Origin: DAOTUB01 sp034437455 | Lineage (GTDB): Bacteria > Chloroflexota > Anaerolineae > B4-G1 | NCBI GenBank assembly: GCA_034437455.1 | Contig: DAOTUB010000301.1 | Span: 1-5,020 of the forward strand | Direction: 5' to 3' | Length of the DNA: 5,020 bases | In this document: one piece after another, positions 1 through 5,020 of the stretch | Numbering within the stretch: position 1 is the stretch's first letter | Layout: the number at the start of each line of letters is the position of its first letter | Program-made: the position numbers and the translations under genes | Notes under the pieces: model-generated | Told to the model about the DNA's origin: nothing | What the model saw: only the letters and a program-made list of their open reading frames with translations | Database searches by the model: none

Positions 1-261
1 AAAGGCCAGCGCCTCGGCCGCGTGTTGCACTCCCTCCAGCCGGGCATAGCCCTCGGCGATCTGCTCGATGGTCTCGCGGCTAGAGGTGTTGCCGATCAGC
101 AGGCGCAACTCGGCCACGTTTTCCAGCACGTCGGCCACCGCTTCCAGCCCGGAGAGAAAGAAATAGCCCACCGCAAAGCGGGCCGCCTGGCTGCCCGGCA
201 GGATCTGGCGGATGTGGTCGACGAGCTTTTCCTGGCGATTGTCGATGATGTCGTGGGGCAT
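1..261 (-). CDS. N-terminus of PLD-domain protein, probably a large SNF2-type helicase (partial)
   Basis: This is an open frame of 87 codons from an ATG at 261 to the left edge of the window; the rest of the gene lies outside. The start is well supported: AAGGAG (267-272) sits 5 nt upstream, and the ATG follows the mcrC stop by 14 nt. The protein begins MPHDIIDNRQ, with ARFAVGYFFLSGLE at about residues 27-40 and LRLLIGNTSSRETIEQ at about 52-67. I recognise this as the opening of phospholipase-D-like domains at the front of long helicase-related proteins (about 1000 residues) found in bacterial and archaeal restriction islands. In that family the PLD fold is a candidate nuclease and the helicase part an ATP-driven DNA translocase. 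Neither the catalytic HKD motif nor any helicase motif is visible here, so the helicase part is inference from family resemblance. It is the last visible gene of the mcrBC transcript. It could instead be a stand-alone PLD nuclease. Confidence 0.7.
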   Translation of the reverse strand, partial: MPHDIIDNRQEKLVDHIRQILPGSQAARFAVGYFFLSGLEAVADVLENVAELRLLIGNTSSRETIEQIAEGYARLEGVQHAAEALAF

Positions 262-266
262 CGCTT

Positions 267-272
267 CTCCTT
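267..272 (-). promoter_or_regulatory. Ribosome binding site of the PLD/helicase gene
   Basis: AAGGAG on the minus strand lies 5 nt before the ATG at 261 and just after the mcrC stop codon (276-278). It decides the start of the edge-truncated gene and shows that translation restarts within the mcrBC transcript. Confidence 0.65.
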
Positions 273-275
273 TTT

Positions 276-1769
276 TCAGGCGCGCGCTGTAGGCTGGTAG
301 GCGGCTTCCAGTTCCACTGGCCCGGTTGCGATCTCTTGCACCATGCGGACCAGGCTGTCGATGGATTGGCTCAGCGTCTCTCCCACCGGCATCCCCACCA
401 GGAAAACCGGGAATGGACGCGCGTCCCCAGGGGCGGCCACAAAATCCAGGATGCAGCGCTGCCGGCAGACCGGTTCGGCCTCCAAGACGGGATAGACCAG
501 CAGGCTGCCCTGGGCTTGTACGTCCCGGTGGCGACCATAGGCGACGACCTGAAACAGATCGGCGTTGTTGATACGCAGGCCTTCTAGTTCGAGCATGCCG
601 CTCTCTGGGTGGGCGCCGGCAGCATACGAGACGATGCCCTCTTTCCACTTGGCATCCAGGACTAACGTGCGCTGTCCGCGGATGAGGGCGTCCAGATAGA
701 TATTTTTTGCCGCCAACCGCCTGTGTTCGCCTACGACATCATAACCAAACCCGACCTGCGGCCCTTGAACCTGAGCGCGCATGTGACGGGCGAGCACGTT
801 GACGACGAACCGCTCAAAGACGCGCCACATCTCGACGGCAAAGCCACGCACCTGGACCTGGCCGCGCGCGATATCGAAAGACAAATGGTCCAACAAGAAC
901 GCGAGCAAATCCAATACCGGCCCATAAGGCACAAAGCGGCCAGATCGAGGGAGGCGGCGCACCTGGGCGGCCTGGTAGGGCGTGACGGGAATGTTGGCCA
1001 GGTGTGGCGCCAATGCGCCCCATAGACCCTCGACGGCCTGGGATAACTCGGGGTGCGATAACCAATCTGCCAATATACGGCAAACCTCGACGCCCCAGCG
1101 CAAGGCGCGGTTGGGCGCGCTGTCGATGCGCAGCTCCCAGAAATCGCACGGCACAATGTGGGAGCGTCCCGTCGGGATATGGCGCTGCAGGTAGGTCGGC
1201 AGCACACAACGCCCCCGCACCGTCCCCCGCAAGGGTTCCTCAAGGCGGATGTAGGCCCTCTGCAAGCCGTGGCCTTCCACGAGTTGTTGCAGGCGGAGCA
1301 GATAGATCAACAAGACCAGGGAGACCAGGGGCGCCTCCCGGACGTCGATTGCAGGCCGGTGTTCGGACGAAAGATCGGGGACCAGGGCATAGCTCAACAT
1401 CGTCAGCAGACTGGCGCCGGGCACTTTGGGTTGCACGGTCACGCTGGCCCACGCGCCATCGTCGTTTTGGTCTCCTACCGTCGCGACGCCGACCCGACCC
1501 GAGGCCCGGAGCCGGTAGCCCGCCAGCCGTTCGTCGACGAACTTGCGCTCCACGCGAATCTGCAAGAGGTTGTCCGGTGGGAAGAGTTGATCAAGCACGG
1601 CTCCCTGCTTTGGCGGCACGACGTCCAGCGGTACGTCGACCCGCTCCAACTCTTGCAAGCCATCAAAAGGGTGCGCCTCAAGCTCGTCCCGCAACCAGGC
1701 CAAAGCGCGCGCCCGGGTCTGATCGTCCGTCATAGATAGGGTGTCTGGGTTTCGAACGGCTTCCGTCAT
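276..1769 (-). CDS. mcrC: McrC-like PD-(D/E)XK nuclease subunit
   Basis: This 497-residue protein of the McrC family is the DNA-cleaving partner of the McrB GTPase. The C-terminal half carries the nuclease signature: a helix with EMWRVFERFV at about 313-322, YLDALI with Asp360, LVLDAKWK with the catalytic-type D372-A-K374, and NADLFQVVAYGR at about 402-413. This D-x(11)-DAK spacing is close to the D244...D257-A-K259 active site described for E. coli McrC. The N-terminal half (about 40-260) is the part that would bind the McrB ring. It is longer than E. coli McrC (about 350 residues), as many environmental McrC proteins are. The start at 1769 is chosen because AGGAG lies 6 nt upstream; a second Met at residue 13 is the alternative. 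The gap to the mcrB stop is 3 nt, so the two are translationally coupled. Long plus-strand ORFs across it are shadows. The nuclease looks intact. Confidence 0.9.
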   Translation of the reverse strand: MTEAVRNPDTLSMTDDQTRARALAWLRDELEAHPFDGLQELERVDVPLDVVPPKQGAVLDQLFPPDNLLQIRVERKFVDERLAGYRLRASGRVGVATVGDQNDDGAWASVTVQPKVPGASLLTMLSYALVPDLSSEHRPAIDVREAPLVSLVLLIYLLRLQQLVEGHGLQRAYIRLEEPLRGTVRGRCVLPTYLQRHIPTGRSHIVPCDFWELRIDSAPNRALRWGVEVCRILADWLSHPELSQAVEGLWGALAPHLANIPVTPYQAAQVRRLPRSGRFVPYGPVLDLLAFLLDHLSFDIARGQVQVRGFAVEMWRVFERFVVNVLARHMRAQVQGPQVGFGYDVVGEHRRLAAKNIYLDALIRGQRTLVLDAKWKEGIVSYAAGAHPESGMLELEGLRINNADLFQVVAYGRHRDVQAQGSLLVYPVLEAEPVCRQRCILDFVAAPGDARPFPVFLVGMPVGETLSQSIDSLVRMVQEIATGPVELEAAYQPTARA

Positions 1770-1772
1770 CGG

Positions 1773-3515
1773 TTACTCCTGCGCCAGCCAGGCTCGCACC
1801 GCGACCCACGTCTCGTTCTGTTCTCGCAGCAGCAAGGAAAACGTTTGATCCGCGATCTCGATGGTCGTGACATTGTCCAAAAGCCGGCGCTCTTTACGAT
1901 ACTCGGCCAGCATCGGCAGGACCTCGAACGCAAAGCGGAAGGCAATGGCGTCGGCCCAGTCAAAGAGAGAAAGCGGATCCTCATCTCCAGGGCGGGTGCC
2001 CTTGACCAGGAAATAAGAATGGCCGATGCGAATATCGTCCGCGTCGGTCACTTTGTCAAACAACGCATATACCTTCCGATATAGCGCTGTCACCTTGTCC
2101 GCCAACCGCTCGGCGACCGCTTGGTTGCCCTCGTGCCGCGTCGGCGCCTCGTAGAACGCTTCGACGACCTCGACGCGGGGCAAGATGGACAGGAAACTGA
2201 AACGCCGCCGAATGGCATAGTCCACCAAAGCGATGGAGCGATCGGCTGTGTTCATCGTGCCGATGAGATACAGGTTGCGCGGAAGCCGTAACGTCCGATC
2301 CCCCTCCACGGCGTACTGGGAGGAGATGGGCTCGCCGCGCCGCTCGCGCTCCAGCGCATAGATCAGCTCCCCCAGCACGCGGGCCAGGTCGGCCCGGTTG
2401 ATCTCGTCCAGGATCAAGAGGACCGGGATATCGGGATGGCGCTCGGCGGCCTCGGCCGATTGGGCCAATATGCGGTTCCGGGCTTTGAAGACGATCCCTT
2501 GCTCCGTCTCCTCGGTCACCAGCCCCCGTACAAAGTCCTCATAGCCGTAAGAGGGGTGAAACTGGACGACATCCCAGAGCAACGGGGCGTCCGCTTCCTC
2601 TTCCGGCGTCCCCACCCCTAGACGGTAGGGCTCCACAATCTCTGAATCTGCCACCCAGGCGATGACCTGCTCTGCCAGGTACGTCTTGCCGGACCCCGGT
2701 GGTCCTTGCAGGATCACCTGAGGGTTGTGATGGCGCAAGATATCCCAAATGACTTCCGGTGTGATCTCCATGCCCCAATAGCCTCCTTCTGAAATCTGTT
2801 CCAGTTCTGCACGGACCTGGCGGATGAGCCCGACCAGGTTCAAGTCTTGGTCGTCTTTGGCAAACATGAATGCCAGTCCCGCGACGACCCAATTAGGGTG
2901 CGGGGTGTCAAAGACGCGCTGAAACGTGGGTGTCGCGGCAAACTCCCGCGCGATCCGGCCGGCCCAGGGGAGCAATTCGCCATAGCCCGCCTCTGGGGCG
3001 GGTTCTAACTCAAAGTCTCGCGCCATGGCATCCCAGCGATTCTTGCGAAAATCCACAAATTGATCGGGATACACCGCCGTGAGCAAAACACTGGCCAGCA
3101 GCGCAGCGCCGGACCGGTAGCGCCGGGTACCGCCTTTGCTATGAAATGCGATTTTCACGGCCTCTCGGACAAACGCGTCGATCCGTTCTGCGCCGGGCGG
3201 GTTTTTCCCATCACCGACGAGGTCACGAATGAGAGAAGCGGCCTGCTCATGTTCAAAGAACGCCGTCACCCGCATGCGGGTCGAACTGTGACCGCCAAAG
3301 AGGTCATTACCTTGGACAGATTTTCGAAGTGTCTCCACGTCCAAGGGGTCTTGCAGTAACAATGGCTTGAGGGTGGTGAAAAACTCTCGGCGGATGCCAA
3401 TGACCTCGTCCCAATGGCTGCGCAGCAAGTTTGCCGCCGCGTCCAGGTCCGCCAGCCCCTCCTTTTCGGCGATTTTTCCCAGTAGCCTGCGCAGTGTTCG
3501 ATCTGTCGTTCCCAT
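1773..3515 (-). CDS. mcrB: McrB-like AAA+ GTPase subunit
   Basis: This is the motor subunit of a McrBC-type restriction complex, 580 residues from the ATG at 3515. In that numbering the AAA+ domain shows Walker A GPPGSGKT at 271-278, QFHPSYGYEDFV at 318-329, Walker B VLLILDEINRAD at 365-376 and the McrB hallmark GTMNTADRS at 419-427. Then come RRRF at 436-439 and IGHSYFL at about 497-503. The MNTAD motif is what separates McrB-type GTPases from ordinary AAA+ ATPases. Residues 1 to about 235 form a mostly helical N-terminal region that should carry target recognition. I do not recognise it as the E. coli methylcytosine-binding domain, so the DNA target is unknown. A GTG at 3542 would add 9 residues, but those codons overlap the AAGGAGG that serves the ATG at 3515. 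The gene is followed after 3 nt by mcrC and preceded by a small unknown gene. Confidence 0.93.
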   Translation of the reverse strand: MGTTDRTLRRLLGKIAEKEGLADLDAAANLLRSHWDEVIGIRREFFTTLKPLLLQDPLDVETLRKSVQGNDLFGGHSSTRMRVTAFFEHEQAASLIRDLVGDGKNPPGAERIDAFVREAVKIAFHSKGGTRRYRSGAALLASVLLTAVYPDQFVDFRKNRWDAMARDFELEPAPEAGYGELLPWAGRIAREFAATPTFQRVFDTPHPNWVVAGLAFMFAKDDQDLNLVGLIRQVRAELEQISEGGYWGMEITPEVIWDILRHHNPQVILQGPPGSGKTYLAEQVIAWVADSEIVEPYRLGVGTPEEEADAPLLWDVVQFHPSYGYEDFVRGLVTEETEQGIVFKARNRILAQSAEAAERHPDIPVLLILDEINRADLARVLGELIYALERERRGEPISSQYAVEGDRTLRLPRNLYLIGTMNTADRSIALVDYAIRRRFSFLSILPRVEVVEAFYEAPTRHEGNQAVAERLADKVTALYRKVYALFDKVTDADDIRIGHSYFLVKGTRPGDEDPLSLFDWADAIAFRFAFEVLPMLAEYRKERRLLDNVTTIEIADQTFSLLLREQNETWVAVRAWLAQE

Positions 3516-3519
3516 AGTG

Positions 3520-3526
3520 CCTCCTT
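3520..3526 (-). promoter_or_regulatory. Ribosome binding site that fixes the mcrB start
   Basis: AAGGAGG on the minus strand lies 4 nt from the ATG at 3515. It falls inside the extension that a GTG start at 3542 would give, so it favours the shorter 580-residue McrB. The context GGAGGCACTATG is almost the same as GGAGGCACAATG before the small gene upstream. Confidence 0.7.
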
Positions 3527-3544
3527 TTTTAATCCCTCTCACTC

Positions 3545-3580
3545 ATAAGCCACGTTTCAAGTGTAACCGACAACGCTTAT
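3545..3580 (-). repeat. Short inverted repeat between the small gene and mcrB
   Basis: ATAAGC (3545-3550) and GCTTAT (3575-3580) form a 6-bp inverted repeat around a 24-nt loop in the 81-bp gap between the 91-residue gene and mcrB. There is no T-run right after it on the minus strand, so it is not a convincing terminator. It could be a weak attenuator, an mRNA-stability hairpin or chance. I saw no good promoter in this gap. Confidence 0.2.
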
Positions 3581-3596
3581 CAGGGATAGCTTTACG

Positions 3597-3872
3597 TCAC
3601 AGCTCATCCGACAGGAACTGGACCGTGATATCCTGATAAAATTCCCACGCACAGCGCTCCACCGTTTCAAAGACGTCGTCCACTATTTTGTACTGCGCTG
3701 TCCGGCGCATCTCGAATTCCAGAACCGCGACGGAGGGTTCTGTCGGGTCCATCTTGACCGATACGGACTCGGCCTTCCGGGCCAACTGTTCCCCCGCCGC
3801 CCGGAGCGCGGCTTCCACCTCCTGGCGGGGATGCGGGGCGCACACGACGATGACCCGCACACGCATCAACAT
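3597..3872 (-). CDS. Unrecognised 91-residue protein upstream of mcrB
   Basis: I do not recognise this family. The reading pattern suggests a compact beta-alpha-beta-beta-alpha-beta protein: strand about 3-11 (MRVRVIVVCA), amphipathic helix about 15-33, strands about 35-41 and 46-54 (VAVLEFEMRR), helix about 58-78 and strand about 81-87 (DITVQFL). That order matches a ferredoxin-like fold, which is shared by many regulatory and RNA- or protein-binding proteins, so no function follows. No signal peptide or membrane segment is visible. The start is supported by GGAGG at 3877-3881, 4 nt before the ATG; a second ATG at 3866 would have 10 nt spacing and is equally possible. The gene precedes mcrB by 81 bp on the same strand with a near-identical Shine-Dalgarno context, which suggests it belongs to the mcrBC unit as an accessory or regulatory protein (inference). 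It is not an N-terminal part of McrB. Confidence 0.7.
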   Translation of the reverse strand: MLMRVRVIVVCAPHPRQEVEAALRAAGEQLARKAESVSVKMDPTEPSVAVLEFEMRRTAQYKIVDDVFETVERCAWEFYQDITVQFLSDEL

Positions 3873-3909
3873 TGTGCCTCCACGATGGCGATCTTTTCAT
3901 TCTTCATTG

Positions 3910-3933
3910 AAAGCTTTGACAAAAGTCGACAAA
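3910..3933. repeat. Possible operator: palindromes and direct repeat around the divergent promoter
   Basis: AAAGCTTT (3910-3917) is a perfect 8-bp palindrome overlapping the -35 box. GTCGAC (3925-3930) is a 6-bp palindrome in the spacer. GACAAA occurs twice (3918-3923 and 3928-3933), 10 bp apart, which is about one helical turn. Sites of this kind can bind a repressor that controls the plus-strand promoter and perhaps the minus-strand genes nearby. No known operator was recognised. Confidence 0.2.
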
Positions 3934-3944
3934 TCTGCTATAGT
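3916..3944 (+). promoter_or_regulatory. Near-consensus sigma-70 promoter facing right
   Basis: TTGACA (3916-3921) and TATAGT (3939-3944) are separated by exactly 17 bp, and TGC just before the -10 box gives an extended -10. The -35 box is a perfect match and the -10 box matches at five of six positions. The start of transcription would be near 3951. It points rightward, against all the confident genes, into the gap before the 3' end of the DUF3800 gene. It could serve a mini-ORF at 3964, a small RNA, or an antisense transcript to DUF3800. Confidence 0.6.
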
Positions 3945-3963
3945 ATTATTGTCAGGGGATGAA

Positions 3964-4090
3964 ATGCGAGTCCACACTGTGGCGTGTTTTGATTGTGGCT
4001 GGAAGGGACTCTACCCCCAGAAAAAAAGTTATCTTGTATAATCACTCCTTTGTGTGCGAAAGTCGGCTTTGCATGCCGTGCGCCCGGTAA
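3964..4090 (+). pseudogene. Possible tiny zinc-ribbon ORF, frameshifted at an A7 tract
   Basis: An ATG at 3964 is preceded by AGGGG (3954-3958) with 5 nt spacing, about 13 nt after the predicted transcription start. The frame reads MRVHTVACFDCGWKGLYPQK and then ends at 4041 after 25 codons. CxxCGWxG is typical of zinc ribbons. The neighbouring frame over the following bases, open to a stop at 4088-4090, ends CESRLCMPCAR and so supplies a second CxxC. The two frames join if one base of the A7 run (4021-4027, continuing to the left to the G at 4020) is skipped, giving about 41 residues with paired CxxC motifs. So this may be a decayed gene, a programmed frameshift or a sequencing error in a homopolymer. 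It may also be chance, since the second half overlaps a strongly foldable sequence. It lies opposite to its neighbours. Confidence 0.35.
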
Positions 4091-4122
4091 CCGGGCCTAG
4101 CTACAAAGGGGTGATTTTTGTT
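4040..4122 (+). ncRNA. Candidate structured RNA or terminator element closed by 14-nt inverted repeats
   Basis: The arms at 4040-4053 (AATCACTCCTTTGT) and 4103-4116 (ACAAAGGGGTGATT) pair over 14 positions, with one G-U pair in plus-strand RNA. Inside lie a hairpin at 4054-4074 (loop UCGG, one bulged G) and a perfect 6-bp hairpin GCCCGG-TAA-CCGGGC at 4082-4096, giving a three-way-junction-like fold. A T-rich stretch (4115-4122) follows on the plus strand. Both non-Watson-Crick pairs (4046-4110 and 4054-4074) are G-U in plus RNA but A-C mismatches in minus RNA, which favours the plus strand. It lies 90-170 nt downstream of the promoter at 3916, so it could be the body and end of a small RNA or the terminator of the mini-ORF transcript. 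The right arm overlaps the last codons of the DUF3800 gene. A small mobile element with terminal inverted repeats is an alternative, though no target duplication was seen. Confidence 0.4.
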
Positions 4123-4883
4123 ACATCGAATGGATTCTTACGGCTATACCAATTCTTCGGATACTTGCTTGTGTCGTAAAGGTCTACCAGTAGACTAACC
4201 TTGTCCTCAATCTTTCTGTAGAATCGCATCTCTCCGCGGGTGAAAGCACGGTAGATTGCCCAGTTCATATAATCTACGATGCTCAGGCAGGGCTCGCCGC
4301 CCGGTGTCTGCGCCTGAACCTTGAAGCTAGTCACTACTTTGTGCTCACATTTCTGCTCGAATCGATCAATACCTTTCCGGATCGCCTGGGATAATGGCTC
4401 TTGTCGATCTCGCGATCCGCGTTTGGCAAAGTAAATCGTGTTACGCTGGTAGCGGTGGAGTACATTCTCGAAAAGTCGTGTGATCAAATGATTGTAAAAC
4501 GCGGATTCGCGCGCCTCAAAGCTGTTTCGGAAAACCCGTTCGATCTTTCGCGCCACGATGAACTGGGCGCGAAAGTCCATCGTGGTCAGCAGTTGAAAGA
4601 AACGATATCGTATTTCCGCGAGATCGTCCTTGGCGTGAAAGGCGATGGCTGTCTTTGTAAGTGAGGGGACTCCCTGAAAGTAGGAATCCTGGACAATTTC
4701 CTGCTTGAGAGACAGAATAGCCTGACGCAGAGGCCGTGGAGAACGCGTTTCTACGAATCCAAGGATCAAAATTGGCGAGCATCCTGGCTGCCCGACGATC
4801 GGGTTTCCTTTCCGATCATAAAAAGTCGGGTCACCGGACTCGTCTACAAAGAAAAAGTTGTGTTCGGGTTGGGGGTCTTTCAT
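4101..4883 (-). CDS. DUF3800 domain protein
   Basis: This 260-residue protein is a typical length for the DUF3800 family. It opens with the family signature FFVDESGDPTF (residues 11-21, acidic Asp14, Glu15, Asp18), followed by FHAKDD at 82-87, IYFAKRGSRDRQEPL at about 150-164 and a C-terminal CLSIVDYMNWAIYRAF block at about 199-214 (Asp204). DUF3800 proteins are thought to have an RNase H-like fold with clustered acidic residues, and they recur in defence islands and mobile elements. The exact substrate is not established. The ATG at 4883 overlaps the stop of the preceding gene (ATGA), with AGGGACAGG just upstream, so the two are translationally coupled. Its DNA looks less GC-rich than that of the mcrBC genes, which hints at a separate origin. 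The last codons and the TAG lie in one arm of an inverted repeat (4103-4116). Confidence 0.85.
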   Translation of the reverse strand: MKDPQPEHNFFFVDESGDPTFYDRKGNPIVGQPGCSPILILGFVETRSPRPLRQAILSLKQEIVQDSYFQGVPSLTKTAIAFHAKDDLAEIRYRFFQLLTTMDFRAQFIVARKIERVFRNSFEARESAFYNHLITRLFENVLHRYQRNTIYFAKRGSRDRQEPLSQAIRKGIDRFEQKCEHKVVTSFKVQAQTPGGEPCLSIVDYMNWAIYRAFTRGEMRFYRKIEDKVSLLVDLYDTSKYPKNWYSRKNPFDVTKITPL

Positions 4884-5020
4884 TCCTGTCCCTCAACTGC
4901 AGACGCGATGATGGCGATCTCCTCATCGCTCAGACCGTAGACCTGGTAAACGTGCGTGTTCAACTCCCGCTCCCACGCCTCGACCTGCGGCCCTTGCCCC
5001 TCTGCCGCCAGCAGCTTGCG
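4880..5020 (-). CDS. C-terminal end of a large Eco57I/type IIG-like DNA methyltransferase (partial)
   Basis: An open minus-strand frame runs from the right edge to a TGA at 4880-4882, giving 46 residues. It was translated by hand because it is only a fragment. The tail reads LNTHVYQVYGLSDEEIAII near its end. A (V/L)Y.LYGL(T/S)(D/E)EE(I)AI(V/I) segment near the C-terminus is typical of Eco57I-like restriction-modification methylases and related N6-adenine methyltransferases that accompany PLD/SNF2 helicases. No catalytic motif (such as NPPY) is inside the window, so identity rests on this tail and the context. The stop overlaps the DUF3800 start by ATGA, which puts both on one transcript. It would be the modification subunit of the island (inference). 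Confidence 0.55.
   Translation of the reverse strand, partial: RKLLAAEGQGPQVEAWERELNTHVYQVYGLSDEEIAIIASAVEGQE

Noticed and set aside
22..300. Plus-strand ORF of 92 codons at the left edge
   Set aside because: It is antisense to the PLD-domain start, which has a good ribosome binding site and recognisable sequence.
1004..1739. Long plus-strand ORFs of 243 and 193 codons opposite mcrC
   Set aside because: They are antisense to a clear McrC gene with catalytic motifs. The low-complexity Arg/Pro/Ala-rich translation is typical of GC-rich shadows, and no ribosome binding site or family signature is present.
3667..3900. Overlapping minus-strand ORF of 77 codons starting at 3900
   Set aside because: It overlaps the 91-residue gene in another frame, and its translation is Arg/Gly/Pro-rich without structure. 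GGAGG serves the ATG at 3872 instead.
4082..4096. GCCCGG-TAA-CCGGGC hairpin as a simple intrinsic terminator
   Set aside because: Neither strand has a T-run directly after it. It makes more sense as an inner hairpin of the larger element 4040-4116.
4401..4664. Plus-strand ORF of 87 codons inside the DUF3800 gene
   Set aside because: The opposite strand carries conserved DUF3800 motifs throughout, and this frame shows no domain or start signal.
752..4996. Exact 16-nt repeat CGACCTGCGGCCCTTG at 752-767 and 4981-4996
   Set aside because: Both copies encode QGPQV in the frame of their genes (McrC and the methylase tail). With only two copies and no flanking similarity it is best read as a coding coincidence.
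1..5020. CRISPR array, tRNA or rRNA genes, intact insertion sequence
   Set aside because: No regularly spaced repeats, tRNA-like cloverleaf, rRNA-like sequence or transposase reading frame was seen on either strand.

Overview
The window looks like a bacterial anti-phage or restriction island. All confidently called genes lie on the minus strand, so they read from right to left. The base composition is fairly GC-rich, Shine-Dalgarno sequences are strong (GGAGG or AAGGAG) and genes are packed tightly. I cannot fix the taxon from this alone. The protein flavour (a PLD-type helicase N-terminus, a long McrC, an Eco57I-like methylase tail) reminds me of Chloroflexota-type genomes, but that is a weak impression.

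Layout in transcription order: (1) 5020-4880, the last 46 residues of a large protein whose tail resembles Eco57I/type IIG-like DNA methyltransferases. (2) 4883-4101, a DUF3800 protein whose start overlaps the preceding stop (ATGA). (3) A 228-bp gap, 3873-4100, with no minus-strand gene. It holds a near-consensus promoter pointing the opposite way, a possible tiny zinc-ribbon ORF broken or recoded at an A7 tract, and a strongly foldable sequence closed by 14-nt inverted repeats and followed by a T-run on the plus strand. (4) 3872-3597, an unrecognised 91-residue protein with a predicted beta-alpha-beta-beta-alpha-beta layout. (5) 3515-1773, a McrB-like AAA+ GTPase. (6) 1769-276, a McrC-like nuclease subunit. 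(7) 261 to the left edge, the N-terminal 87 residues of a PLD-domain protein, probably the start of a long SNF2-type helicase.

How they may work together: mcrB, mcrC and the helicase are separated by only 3 and 14 nt, so they almost certainly share a transcript. McrB would be the GTP-driven motor and McrC the PD-(D/E)XK nuclease. The methylase tail and the PLD-helicase head at the two edges suggest a methylase plus helicase system with a McrBC module, DUF3800 and an unknown small protein between them. Whether this is one composite system or several stacked ones cannot be decided here. The least explained stretch is 3597-4116: the 91-residue protein and the oppositely transcribed promoter, mini-ORF and structured element.
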